Positions 1 through 7,848 are shown, counted from the first letter of the stretch. The stretch is 38,754 bases of DNA from Archaeoglobaceae archaeon (GCA_015520485.1 WAPX01000025.1:1-38754); one strand, 5' to 3'. Notes: a model not told the origin generated them from the letters alone. A program made the numbers and translations.

Positions 1-692
1 AGAAACGAAAAAAACGTGGATGTTTTTATTAAAGCAGATGGCGAGAAAACGACTGCGAGAGTCTTCAACCCAGCTTTTTCGTCACCAGTCGCATCCTTCA
101 GGTCTTTAAGAAAAGTTCCGGAAAGCATGAAGAAAGTCATGAGAAAGGCCACGCATAAAGTCCTGAGAGTTAGTCTGGAGAAAAGAGTCCAGACTGCTGC
201 CGTGTACATCGGTATGGATACGATGTAGGTTAGAACTTCTGTAACGTAGTGGTCTTTCCACCTTCGAATAAACTTTCCAGCAATCAGCCTGTCCGAGTAA
301 ATCCAGGTTGCAAGCGCCACGAGGGCAAAAGCAGAAATGGAAATTTTTACATCTTTCGAATACACGCACAGAATAGTAAAAGAGAAAGCGTAGAGAAGAA
401 AGCTTAGAGTGGCAACTTTCGACCTGAGTTCAGGGTTTTGGGTCAGGACGTTCCTTTTACCTGCAATCAAATCCTCCTCGAGATCGTTTACGTGGTTCCA
501 CAGGTTGATTCCTGCCTGAGAAACGAAGGTGAAGGCAACAGCCACAGCAAGAGCTTTCAGGCTTTTCGAGCCGGATAGCGAAAACACCAGAAATGCAAAA
601 AGTGGAAGCGGGTAAATTATCGAAGGAGGGGTTGCGGAGAGTTTGAAAATCTTTACCAGATATTCAATAAAATTTTTGATAAAATGGGTCAA
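1..692 (-). CDS. UbiA-family membrane prenyltransferase (partial, C-terminus beyond left edge)
   Basis: An open frame runs without a stop from a TTG codon at 692 to the left edge. It shows the two Asp-rich motifs of the UbiA superfamily: NLWNHVNDLEEDLIAGK near the N-terminal third and DLKDATGDEKAG later, with hydrophobic helices between them. Such enzymes transfer a polyprenyl group to an aromatic or lipid acceptor in the membrane. In Archaeoglobales the candidates are menaquinone synthesis (MenA-like) and digeranylgeranylglyceryl-phosphate synthase; I cannot choose between them. The TTG start is inferred from CGGGGG placed 6 nt upstream, the same arrangement as the TTG start at 36305. An in-frame TGA at 708-710 closes the frame upstream. 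The gene probably shares a promoter with the small ORF just before it. Confidence 0.85.
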   Translation of the reverse strand, partial: MTHFIKNFIEYLVKIFKLSATPPSIIYPLPLFAFLVFSLSGSKSLKALAVAVAFTFVSQAGINLWNHVNDLEEDLIAGKRNVLTQNPELRSKVATLSFLLYAFSFTILCVYSKDVKISISAFALVALATWIYSDRLIAGKFIRRWKDHYVTEVLTYIVSIPMYTAAVWTLFSRLTLRTLCVAFLMTFFMLSGTFLKDLKDATGDEKAGLKTLAVVFSPSALIKTSTFFSF

Positions 693-707
693 AAAAGACC
701 CCCGTGC

Positions 708-782
708 TCAGCAAGTTATAAAGAGCTTGACTCCCTTGAAGACCTTCTCAGCCTCTTCCTTCATTCTCTTCTCGTCCTTCAC
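708..782 (-). CDS. 24-codon small ORF upstream of the UbiA gene
   Basis: A GTG start at 782 is preceded by a perfect GGAGGTG (789-795) with exactly 6 nt spacing, the spacing used by well-supported genes in this window. The product is Lys/Glu-rich, begins MKDEKRMKEEAEKVF and ends in KLFITC before a TGA. It could form one short amphipathic helix. A TATA-like stretch lies about 25 bp before the expected transcript start. The prenyltransferase TTG follows the TGA after 15 nt and is in the same frame. It may be a leader peptide that couples translation to the downstream gene, or a small protein. I do not recognise a family. Confidence 0.5.
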   Translation of the reverse strand: MKDEKRMKEEAEKVFKGVKLFITC

Positions 783-840
783 TTTCACCACCTCCGTGCG
801 TACGTATGAAGAGAGGTTATTATATTTTATCAATTTTATA
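783..840 (-). promoter_or_regulatory. Promoter and Shine-Dalgarno of the small ORF / UbiA unit
   Basis: Read on the minus strand, TATAAAATTGATAAAATATA (821-840) is a strong archaeal TATA region. Transcription would start near 800. GGAGGTG follows at 795-789, so the leader is only a few bases long. Confidence 0.5.
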
Positions 841-1109
841 TATGTAAGTATAATAATTATTATGTACTTGTTTTAATAAAATTTATTAAATATAATTTGC
901 TGAATAACTGGGAAAACGACCTGTTACTTTTATGCAGGAACAAACAGATACAGCAAAACGTGATTCTAAGTGTCATTATCATGAGAATTTCGAATGGTAT
1001 ATATATTAGTTTCTATTTCTCACCCGAGATTTGAAATTGAACAGGAAATCACTATAACAAGAATCATAACTCGATTAAGGATTTTAAACAGGTAGCGTAG
1101 TTTACGGGT
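841..1109 (+). promoter_or_regulatory. AT-rich divergent intergenic region with promoter for the DUF502 gene
   Basis: No gene was found here. ATTTTAAAC at 1081-1089 lies about 25 bp before the ATG at 1110, which fits a leaderless transcript. A second AT-rich run, TATATATATTA, lies near 1000 and could be an additional promoter. The rest is AT-rich spacer between divergent units. Confidence 0.4.
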
Positions 1110-1697
1110 ATGTCAAAACTGATGGAAATCAGAAACACGTTCCTTACAGGATTGCTGATACTGATACCTCTCGCCACAACGACTTACATCGTTTACTGGA
1201 CGTTCACGACTCTTGACAACTTCATGAGGCCGGAACTGAGCAGACTATTCGGATTTTACGTGCCGGGCATGAGTTTAATTGCACTCATAGCAGTGATATT
1301 CCTGCTTGGAGTTTTTGGAAGACTCACCTTTGGAAAAAGGCTGATAGGATTCATCGAATCAAAACTTATGAAAATACCGGTAATAAGAACCATTTATTCA
1401 GCTACAAAAGAGGCGAGCAAGGCAATTCTTGTTTCAGAGACTGAAAAGATTAAAGGAGTCGTGTTAGTTGAATATCCGAGAAAGGGTCTGTACGCAATAG
1501 GATTTACCACGGGGGGTGAAATACCGGCTGCCTGCAAGAAGACTGGAAAGAGGTTGCTCAACGTCTTCATACCTACCTCGCCAAACCCCACATCGGGGCT
1601 CGTTGTGCTCGTGCCGGAGGATGAAGTTATTTACCTGAACATGAGCGTGGAGGATGCCCTGAGAATAGTAATTTCAGGAGGATTCACGAGGGTTTAA
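1110..1697 (+). CDS. DUF502 family membrane protein
   Basis: The 195-aa protein has two hydrophobic helices in its first 75 residues (TGLLILIPLATTTYIVYW and a second around 53-70), then a soluble part with a conserved GRLTFGKRLIGFIES-type link. The soluble part carries IPVIRTIYSATKEASKAI and an FIPTSPNPTSG segment, all typical of the DUF502 family found in bacteria and archaea. The family has no established function. The start is the ATG 25 bp after a TATA-like box. It is followed by the iron-regulator operon, but that operon has its own promoter, so a functional link is not implied. Confidence 0.85.
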   Translation: MSKLMEIRNTFLTGLLILIPLATTTYIVYWTFTTLDNFMRPELSRLFGFYVPGMSLIALIAVIFLLGVFGRLTFGKRLIGFIESKLMKIPVIRTIYSATKEASKAILVSETEKIKGVVLVEYPRKGLYAIGFTTGGEIPAACKKTGKRLLNVFIPTSPNPTSGLVVLVPEDEVIYLNMSVEDALRIVISGGFTRV

Positions 1698-1710
1698 ATT
1701 TGAAAAAAAC

Positions 1711-1751
1711 TTAGGTATACCGAAAGTATTATATAATTTAGGCAAGCCTAA
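1711..1751 (+). promoter_or_regulatory. feoA-dtxR promoter with two DtxR-like operators flanking the TATA box
   Basis: TTAGGTATACCGAA (1711-1724) and TTAGGCAAGCCTAA (1738-1751) are inverted repeats of the TTAGG(N)CCTAA type bound by DtxR/IdeR-family metalloregulators. The second has perfect 6-bp arms and the first has one mismatch. They are centred 27 bp apart on either side of the TATA-like ATTATATAATT (1728-1738). A repressor on these sites would block TBP/TFB. The expected transcript start coincides with the feoA GTG at 1758, so the mRNA is probably leaderless. Confidence 0.7.
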
Positions 1752-1757
1752 TTCAGT

Positions 1758-1991
1758 GTGAGCGAGCCGTTATCAACTCTTAAAAGTGGCGAAAGAGGTG
1801 TTGTTAAAGCGATACTCGGAGGAGCTGGAGCGCACAGAAACCTTATGGACCTCGGTATAGTCGTTGGCAAGGAGATAAAAGTCGTGAAAAACTCTGGAGG
1901 AGCAGTTCTCGTCGCTGTTAACGGAACGAAGCTTGTTGTTGGTAGAGGTTTGGCCATGAAAGTTCTCGTGGACAGGAGTGGCGAAAAATGA
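1758..1991 (+). CDS. feoA: FeoA-family SH3-like iron transport protein
   Basis: The 77-aa protein begins MSEPLSTLKSGERGVVKAI and carries the FeoA signature GAGAHRNLMDLGIVVGKEI followed by an SH3-like beta core ending in GRGLAMKVLV. FeoA is a small cytoplasmic partner of the ferrous iron transporter FeoB. No feoB follows; the next gene is the repressor, overlapping by an ATGA. The start is GTG, about 25 bp after the TATA box. Regulation by the downstream DtxR-type protein through the two operator-like repeats is likely. This is either an orphan FeoA serving a FeoB encoded elsewhere, or a detached SH3-like domain working with the repressor, which itself lacks an SH3 domain. Confidence 0.85.
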   Translation: MSEPLSTLKSGERGVVKAILGGAGAHRNLMDLGIVVGKEIKVVKNSGGAVLVAVNGTKLVVGRGLAMKVLVDRSGEK

Positions 1992-2449
1992 TATCCGAGG
2001 ATATGAAGCTCACAAGAAGAACTGAAGATTATTTAGAAGCAATATACTACTTAAGTGGGAGAAAAGGATACACGAGGGTAAAGGAGATTGCCGAACATCT
2101 CGGGGTTAAACCGGCAAGCGTTTCGGAGATGCTCTCCAAGCTATCTGACAAGGGTTTTATTGTGTACGAAAAGAGGTTGTTTGTATCCCTGACTCCAGAG
2201 GGGAAAAGAATAGCAGAATGCGTTAGAGAGAGGAGGGAAATTCTCGTAAAGTTTCTTGTAACGCTCGGAGTTCCCAGAAGTATAGCTGAGGAGGACGCAT
2301 GCATCATGGAACACGTTCTTCACAAAGAAACGGTAACACAGTTAAAGAAGTTCGTGAAGTTTGTTGAGGAATCTCCCGCAGACCCGATGTGGTTGAACCA
2401 CTTCAGGGAGTACTGCAGGAGTGGCGTGCATCCCTGTCTCAGAAGTTAA
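1988..2449 (+). CDS. DtxR/MntR-family metal-dependent transcriptional repressor
   Basis: The 153-aa protein has an N-terminal winged helix (YTRVKEIAEHLGVKPASVSE, residues 28-47) and a metal-binding dimerisation domain, without the C-terminal SH3 domain. Asp14 and Glu17 in TEDYLEAIY match the MntR metal ligands. Cys105, Glu108 and His109 in ACIMEH match the iron-type DtxR/IdeR ligands. The His expected in the MntR-type RHELL segment appears to be Arg83. Two extra Cys (143, 150) lie near the C-terminus. It overlaps feoA by 4 nt, so it is translated with it and probably represses its own operon in the presence of Fe(II). The start at 1988 is chosen for the overlap; an internal ATG lies at 2003. 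Confidence 0.88.
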   Translation: MISEDMKLTRRTEDYLEAIYYLSGRKGYTRVKEIAEHLGVKPASVSEMLSKLSDKGFIVYEKRLFVSLTPEGKRIAECVRERREILVKFLVTLGVPRSIAEEDACIMEHVLHKETVTQLKKFVKFVEESPADPMWLNHFREYCRSGVHPCLRS

Positions 2450-2503
2450 AATAAGCATATAAATGCATCAAAAAATAAATACCGGTAATAAACAAATTCC
2501 AAT

Positions 2504-3010
2504 TTAAACTATTCTGCATCCAAGCATTTCTAAGTGTTTCAGAGCGAACTTCTCGTTTTCCTCGCTTGTTCCGGCTGTACAGTCTTTAAGCACGCTGGTA
2601 GTATAGCCATGCTGTAACGCATCAACTGCAGTATGCATAACGCACACGTCTGTTGCAACTCCAGCAATGGTTATCTCTTCAGCGCCGATCTCCCTCAGCA
2701 AAAGCGGTAGATCCGTCATTAGAAAAGCCGAATACCTCCTTTTCTTTACGAAGTAATCAGGCTCTGGCAGTTTGTCAATAACTTCTGCTCCCCAGCTACC
2801 CTCCAGGCAGTGCTCCGGCCAGAGTTTAAATTCAGTATCCTGTTTTCTGTGCCAGTCCTGTGTGTAAATTACAAACTTTCCCGCTTTCTTAGCCCCTTCA
2901 ACTGCTTTTACAACGTTATCCACTATGTTTCTGCTCCGTTCGAGAAAAAGGCTCCCCTCCTCTCTGCAAAAATCGTTCTGCATGTCCACAACCAAAAGTA
3001 CGTGAGACAT
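2504..3010 (-). CDS. Isochorismatase-family hydrolase, probable nicotinamidase
   Basis: The 168-aa cysteine hydrolase has the family triad: Asp9 (VVDMQNDF), a Lys at 89/90 (VKKRRYSAF) and Cys123 (GVATDVCVMHT). The nicotinamidase-type metal ligands are visible as Asp52 and His54 (TQDWH) and His67 (WPEHCLEGSWGAE). Nicotinamidases deamidate nicotinamide to nicotinic acid in the NAD salvage pathway. The length is normal for an archaeal PncA. A TATA-like ACTTAAACT near 3035 is about 25 bp before the ATG, so the transcript may be leaderless. Related isochorismatase-fold amidases cannot be fully excluded. Confidence 0.8.
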   Translation of the reverse strand: MSHVLLVVDMQNDFCREEGSLFLERSRNIVDNVVKAVEGAKKAGKFVIYTQDWHRKQDTEFKLWPEHCLEGSWGAEVIDKLPEPDYFVKKRRYSAFLMTDLPLLLREIGAEEITIAGVATDVCVMHTAVDALQHGYTTSVLKDCTAGTSEENEKFALKHLEMLGCRIV

Positions 3011-3100
3011 ACCACTACTCAGTCTGGACGACTTAAACTTTCTGGGCCGATAGCTCGTTGGGCAATCGGTCTGATTCTGCTGTTTAAAGTTTTTAAACTG

Positions 3101-3679
3101 CTACTCAAGCACGGCGTGCCTCCTTTCAAGGTCTTTTTCTGTAAGGTTTTTAATGCTCATCAGCTCAGCAATCAAGCCGTCGAGGAATATCAGTGCTGTG
3201 AGTTCGAACATGGTTCCAAGAGGGGCTATACTGCTGAGAGCTTCATCTCTCTGGTGCTTGTTCTTTCCGTTCAGCAGCACGACTATGTCACTCATCTTTG
3301 CTAAGGTGGAGTTTTCGTTCTGGGTTATTGCAGCTAACGTTGACCCTATCTCTTCCTTGGCTTTTCTGCTGATGTTGACGACCGACGTCGTTTCTCCTGA
3401 ACCAGAAATTGTTATGAGCAAATCTTCTTCACCTATTCTTGGAGTTACCGTTTCTCCGACAACGTAAACGTCATAGCCAAGGTGCATGAGCCTCATGGCA
3501 AACGCTCTCGCCACGAACCCGCTCCTTCCTGCACCCATGACAAAGATTTTCCTCGCTCTCTCTATTGCGTCCATGAATTCCGCTACCTGCCTCATGTCAA
3601 TGGACTTCTTCAGGTTCTCAATCTGGTCTGAGATTACGTCAAGGAACTTCAACAGATTAGCCCCCACAAGTTGCTGCAT
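3101..3679 (-). CDS. hxlB: 6-phospho-3-hexuloisomerase (SIS domain)
   Basis: The SIS-domain protein shows KIFVMGAGRSGFVARAFAMR, then ISGSGETTSVV and a C-terminal TMFELTALIFLDGLIAELM block, as in PHI enzymes. PHI interconverts 3-hexulose-6-phosphate and fructose-6-phosphate. With hexulose-6-phosphate synthase it supplies pentose phosphates in archaea that lack the oxidative pentose pathway. I place the start at ATG 3679 (192 aa) because GAGGTG lies 6 nt upstream and the length then fits the family. The frame is open further upstream to 3832, but that part is not PHI-like. An AAATTTAAATT TATA-like run lies near 3755-3770. The synthase partner is not in the window. Confidence 0.87.
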   Translation of the reverse strand: MQQLVGANLLKFLDVISDQIENLKKSIDMRQVAEFMDAIERARKIFVMGAGRSGFVARAFAMRLMHLGYDVYVVGETVTPRIGEEDLLITISGSGETTSVVNISRKAKEEIGSTLAAITQNENSTLAKMSDIVVLLNGKNKHQRDEALSSIAPLGTMFELTALIFLDGLIAELMSIKNLTEKDLERRHAVLE

Positions 3680-3885
3680 AACCCGCACCTCTCCGCCGGC
3701 TCTCCCGTTACAGCGGAATACACACTTTTTCATCCTCAGTTTTTGAGCATACCAATTTAAATTTAAGCTTTTCTGATTGCAGAAGATTAAAAAACCCTGA
3801 AACATGTTCTGAGCTTTAAATACTGAAAACAAAAACAGACAGCAGGTAAGAAGAAATTAAATAGGAAAAGAACGAAATTACCAGC

Positions 3886-4683
3886 ATGGAAATTACCGAA
3901 TTTGGTAAAAATTCAGAAGTCCTTTACGAGGAGGTTGAATTCGACGGCAAAAAAGCGGCGTACATAACCCTGAACAGGCCCGAGAAGAGAAATGCTCTCT
4001 CTTTCGAAATGCTCAACGCCCTCTGCGATTCCCTGGATGAAGCAAACAGACCAGAAGTCAGGGCTGTTGTCATTAAAGGTGCTGGAAGCTGTTTTTCAGC
4101 GGGACATGACCTGAAAGAGGTAGCGGAGGGTGATGAAACGTTTGTGAGGTCGATATTTGAAAACTGCTACAGGGTTATGAGGAAGATTAGGCAGATACCA
4201 AAACCCGTCATAGCTCAGGTTCACGGTTACGCTTTGGCTGCCGGCTGTCAGCTCGTTGCCGCCTGTGACATGGCTTTGGCTGCCGAAAATGCCAGGTTCT
4301 CCTTACCGGGAGTTAAAATAGGGCTGTTCTGCACGACACCTCTCGCAGTTGTCAGCAGAGTTATTGGAAGAAAAAAGGCTTTTGAGATGGCCTTTACCGG
4401 GGAAATGATAGACGCATTTGAGGCTGAGAAAATCGGGCTCGTGAACAGGGTTGTGGAAGATGACAAACTTGAAGAAGAAGTTAAAAAACTCGTCGGGAAA
4501 CTTTTGAATTACAGCAGGGACGTAATGGAGAAGGGAAAGGAATTCTTCTACAGACAGTACTGCATGAACGAGTTTGAGGCGTTACTATACGGAATAGACG
4601 TAATAGTTGAGATGAGCAAGAGTGAAGCTGCAAAAGAGGGGCTTTCAGCTTTTCTGGAGAAGAGAGAAGCCAGACGGGATTAA
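3886..4683 (+). CDS. Crotonase-fold (enoyl-CoA hydratase/isomerase family) protein, ECHDC3-like
   Basis: The 265-aa protein has the full crotonase fold: LNRPEKRNALS (29-39), the CoA/oxyanion-hole segment FSAGHDLKEV (70-79) and ALAAGCQLVAACD (116-128). The residues aligned with the two catalytic glutamates of rat enoyl-CoA hydratase (E144, E164) are Gln122 and Gly142, so a normal hydratase reaction is unlikely. The block from AAGCQL to GLFCTTP and FEMAFTGE closely resembles eukaryotic ECHDC3, which shows the same changes. The start is ATG with a TATA-like ATTAAATAG about 27 bp upstream. It stands alone, with no beta-oxidation genes adjacent. Confidence 0.85.
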   Translation: MEITEFGKNSEVLYEEVEFDGKKAAYITLNRPEKRNALSFEMLNALCDSLDEANRPEVRAVVIKGAGSCFSAGHDLKEVAEGDETFVRSIFENCYRVMRKIRQIPKPVIAQVHGYALAAGCQLVAACDMALAAENARFSLPGVKIGLFCTTPLAVVSRVIGRKKAFEMAFTGEMIDAFEAEKIGLVNRVVEDDKLEEEVKKLVGKLLNYSRDVMEKGKEFFYRQYCMNEFEALLYGIDVIVEMSKSEAAKEGLSAFLEKREARRD

Positions 4684-4698
4684 TTGATCGCTTTATGA

Positions 4699-5358
4699 TT
4701 ATTTTAAAAGTTCCCTCTTCATCAGCTCTATTCCCTCCAGCATCTGTTCAACATCGTCCTCCTTTACCTCACAACCGAACTCATCCGAAACTCTCCTCAG
4801 CATATCCACATCGTAGCACGCTGTGTAAAACTTCGCCATCTCCTCCCCATCAAGCCTCTTTCCAGAACTGTAAAGTCCGAGAACGAGCTCCATGAAGACG
4901 TCATTCATTCTGTTGTATATCTCCGCTCCCTGATCCTCTATCCATTCTTTTACGCTCCACTCCTTCTGCTGCCTGTGACCTTCGCAGAAGTCCTCGTAAA
5001 CGATGTGGTAGTACTCCTCCTCGGGACTCCTCATTCTGACGAGCGGGTAGAGCCTGCAGGAAGCAGGTCTGTCTGAGTAAACGCTGCAACCCTTCTCGGT
5101 AACGAACGGACAGGCGTCGTTTTCAGGCTTCAGCGTAACAACGGGCAATCCCGTCGCAGCACCAACGTGCCACTCGGTGTACTTTTCAAGAAATTCCGTT
5201 GAGCTCATACCCAGACAGTTCTTCAGCCTGACTATGTCGTAGGGCATGAGAATCAGGGTTAAACTCCTGCAGCACATGTTGAAGCAGGAAAGTCCGGGGT
5301 GGCACGAAAACCTGAAAGTATCTTCTAACCCGAGTCTCCTTTCGTTGTCTATGAGCAT
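4699..5358 (-). CDS. YkgJ-family Cys-cluster protein (putative Zn/Fe-binding)
   Basis: The 219-aa protein has the YkgJ/UPF0153-type cysteine pattern: Cys19, Cys25, Cys29, Cys30 in the N-terminal part, then Cys83 (ACPFV), Cys91 (GCSVY), Cys101 (RPASCRLYPL) and Cys125. The family is thought to bind zinc or an iron-sulfur cluster; its function is not established. The C-terminal 80 residues are helical and acidic with no motif I recognise. The ATG is about 25 bp from a TATA-like TTTATTAAA on the minus strand (5379-5389), suggesting a leaderless transcript. It converges with the crotonase-like gene, leaving 15 nt between stops. A second, smaller member lies at 34369-34848. Confidence 0.8.
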   Translation of the reverse strand: MLIDNERRLGLEDTFRFSCHPGLSCFNMCCRSLTLILMPYDIVRLKNCLGMSSTEFLEKYTEWHVGAATGLPVVTLKPENDACPFVTEKGCSVYSDRPASCRLYPLVRMRSPEEEYYHIVYEDFCEGHRQQKEWSVKEWIEDQGAEIYNRMNDVFMELVLGLYSSGKRLDGEEMAKFYTACYDVDMLRRVSDEFGCEVKEDDVEQMLEGIELMKRELLK

Positions 5359-5463
5359 GAATTGAGTTTCAGGACGCGTTTATTAAAGTTGTCAGTTGTG
5401 ACCACTGGCTGTGAGTTACTGAAAAACAAAAGAGCTAACTAACGCTGCAAAAATTTAACTTCA

Positions 5464-7848
5464 ATGAAGCACACGGGCTGGCTCCTCGACGTGGACTACG
5501 TAACCAAAAACGAAAAAGCCGTAATCAGGCTCTGGTGCAAGAACGATAGCGAAACTTTCATAGTTTACGATGATTCCTTTCAGCCGTATTTCTACGCCTT
5601 CAGAGAAGAAGGAATAAGCGAGGGCGATTTGCTCAATCTCAGGGTTGAAAGAAGAGGCGAGCTCATTTCTCCGGAAAAAGTGGAGGTCGTTAATGCGAGG
5701 TACCTCGGAAAAGAGGTGGAGGTTTTTAAAATATATGCAAAACATCCCCAGCACGTACCAAAGCTAAGAGAAGCTGTTTCTTCTCTTGGCCTAGAAGTAA
5801 GAGAAGCGGACATACCGTTTGCGTACCGCTACCTGATCGACAGAGATCTTGCGTGCATGGATGGAATTGTCGTGGAAGGAGAGAAGACGATTTTCAGAGG
5901 AAGGTTGCCGGAAATTAAAGCTAAAAAAGTTGAGAGGCTCGAAAGAGACGAGTTTCCAGAGTTAAAAGTTCTCGCCTTTGACTGCGAAATGTTAACACCT
6001 GTAGGCATGCCAGACCCGGAAAAAGACCCAATTATAATCATCTCCACGAAATGCGGAGATTTTGAAGAGATAATACATATTGGAGAGGGAATGGGTGAAA
6101 AAGACGTTATCGTCAGATTCCTGCACATCATACGAGAGTTAGATCCAGACGTAATTGTGGGTTACAATCAGGATGCGTTCGACTGGCCGTACATAAGAAA
6201 AAGGGCTGAAAAATATGGAATAAAGCTTGATATAGGTAGAGACCTGTCCTCTCTCGTATTTAAACCCGGAAATCCGAGAAGACCAAAAATAGCTGGAAGA
6301 TTAAACATAGACCTGTACGACATAGCTCTGAGGAGCATAGACGTGAAGATCAAGAAGCTCGAGAACGTCGCTGAGTACCTAGGCACGAAAGTGGAAATTG
6401 CAGATATAGAAGCTAAAGACATATATAAAAAATGGAGTTCTGGAGATAGAGAGGCCGTTTTGAAGTACGCAAGGCAGGACGTGCTGAACACTTACTACAT
6501 TGCTGAAGAGCTGTTACCGATGCAGTACGAGCTGAGCAAAATGATAAGGATTCCCGCCGATGACGTTGCGAGAAGTGGAAGAGGAAAGCAGGTGGAATGG
6601 CTCCTGATGAGCGAGGCGTATAAAGCTGGAGAAATAGCTCCAAACCCGAACGAGAGAGAGGAAAGCTACGAAGGAGCGTTTGTACTCGAACCTGTTAGGG
6701 GGTTGCACGAGAACGTTATCTGCCTCGACTTTGCGTCCATGTACCCCTCGATAATGATAACGTTCAACATAAGCCCGGACACGTTAGTCAGGAGGAGGTG
6801 CGACGACTGTTACGTAGCTCCCGAGGTTGGACACGCTTTCAGAAAAGAGCCTGACGGATTCTTTCGAAGGATTCTCAAAATGCTCGTCGACAGGAGGAGA
6901 GCTCTAAAGAAAATAATGAAAAAGCTGGACAGAAACAGCGTTGAATACAGGATGTTAGACATAAAGCAGACGACTCTGAAAGTCCTTACGAATTCATTCT
7001 ATGGATATACGGGATGGGGTCTGGCAAGGTGGTACTGCAGAGAGTGTGCTGAAGCAACAACTGCGTGGGGTAGGCACTTCATAAAGAGTTCAGTTAAAAT
7101 AGCAAAAAATATGGGTTTTGAAGTACTCTACGGAGATACAGACAGCATATTTATAAAGAAAGACAATCTCGATCTGGATGAACTTGAAATAGAAGCAAGA
7201 AAGCTAATGAAAATGCTTAGAAAAAGAATGCCAATTCAGATAGATATAGATGAATTTTATATAAGTATATTTTTTGTGGAGAAGAAAAGATACGCTGGAC
7301 TTACGAGAGATGGCAGAGTCGTCGTTAAGGGTCTCGAAGTTAGGAGGGGAGACTGGTGCGAACTCGCAAAGCGCGTGCAGAAGGAGGTAATAGAGATAAT
7401 ACTGAAGGAGAGAAACCCGGATAAAGCAGTTGAATTCGTCAGAAAGGTCATAGAAAAAATAAAGTCCGGAAAGTTTCCGCTCGACCAGTACGTGATATAC
7501 AAGAGCCTGACTAAAAAACCTTCGAAGTACGAGAGCGTTCAGGCACACGTTAAAGCCGCTTTAAAAGCAGCGAAGAAAGGTATAGTTTACCCCGTTGGCT
7601 CGAAAGTTGGCTACGTGATACTTAAGGGCTCAGGGAACGTGGGAGACAGGGCATTTCCGGTTGATCTAATAGAGTCCTTCGACGGAGAGTTCATAGTTGA
7701 CAAAGACAAAAACAAGTACAGGCTGGACAAGGAGTACTACATAGAAAAGCAGGTCGTACCAGTCGTCATGAGAATTCTCGAAAGATTCGGCTTCTGCGAG
7801 AGCGAAATTAAGGGGAGCGGTCAGAAAACTCTCGATTCCTTCTTTTAA
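5464..7848 (+). CDS. polB: Family B DNA polymerase (replicative, 3'-5' proofreading)
   Basis: The 794-aa enzyme has exonuclease motifs ExoI (LAFDCEM), ExoII (VGYNQDAFDWPY) and ExoIII (LKYARQDVLNTYY). The polymerase motifs are A (DFASMYPSIM), B (KVLTNSFYGYTG) and C (YGDTDSIF), plus KKRYAG of the thumb. The catalytic aspartates of motifs A and C are intact. The last eight residues QKTLDSFF are a PCNA-interacting PIP box. The size matches Archaeoglobus PolB. The N-terminal uracil-sensing region is present by length, but I did not verify its pocket. The start is ATG 5464. The gene is monocistronic; on its 3' side lies a small gene on the opposite strand. Confidence 0.97.
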   Translation: MKHTGWLLDVDYVTKNEKAVIRLWCKNDSETFIVYDDSFQPYFYAFREEGISEGDLLNLRVERRGELISPEKVEVVNARYLGKEVEVFKIYAKHPQHVPKLREAVSSLGLEVREADIPFAYRYLIDRDLACMDGIVVEGEKTIFRGRLPEIKAKKVERLERDEFPELKVLAFDCEMLTPVGMPDPEKDPIIIISTKCGDFEEIIHIGEGMGEKDVIVRFLHIIRELDPDVIVGYNQDAFDWPYIRKRAEKYGIKLDIGRDLSSLVFKPGNPRRPKIAGRLNIDLYDIALRSIDVKIKKLENVAEYLGTKVEIADIEAKDIYKKWSSGDREAVLKYARQDVLNTYYIAEELLPMQYELSKMIRIPADDVARSGRGKQVEWLLMSEAYKAGEIAPNPNEREESYEGAFVLEPVRGLHENVICLDFASMYPSIMITFNISPDTLVRRRCDDCYVAPEVGHAFRKEPDGFFRRILKMLVDRRRALKKIMKKLDRNSVEYRMLDIKQTTLKVLTNSFYGYTGWGLARWYCRECAEATTAWGRHFIKSSVKIAKNMGFEVLYGDTDSIFIKKDNLDLDELEIEARKLMKMLRKRMPIQIDIDEFYISIFFVEKKRYAGLTRDGRVVVKGLEVRRGDWCELAKRVQKEVIEIILKERNPDKAVEFVRKVIEKIKSGKFPLDQYVIYKSLTKKPSKYESVQAHVKAALKAAKKGIVYPVGSKVGYVILKGSGNVGDRAFPVDLIESFDGEFIVDKDKNKYRLDKEYYIEKQVVPVVMRILERFGFCESEIKGSGQKTLDSFF

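Noticed and set aside
692-782. In-frame TGA between the 24-codon ORF and UbiA as a recoded selenocysteine codon.
   Set aside because: The UbiA domain is complete without the upstream part, no selenocysteine insertion element is apparent, and the lineage is not known to use selenocysteine.
643-876. 77-aa plus-strand ORF upstream of the DUF502 gene.
   Set aside because: It is antisense to the UbiA start and its promoter, has poor composition and no ribosome-binding site; it looks like a shadow.
2810-3304. 164-aa plus-strand ORF across nicotinamidase and hexuloisomerase genes.
   Set aside because: It is antisense to two well-supported genes and shows no recognisable motif.
3679-3832. Extended 243-aa version of the hexuloisomerase.
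   Set aside because: The extra N-terminal part covers a TATA-like region and lies upstream of the GAGGTG site; family members start near the chosen ATG.
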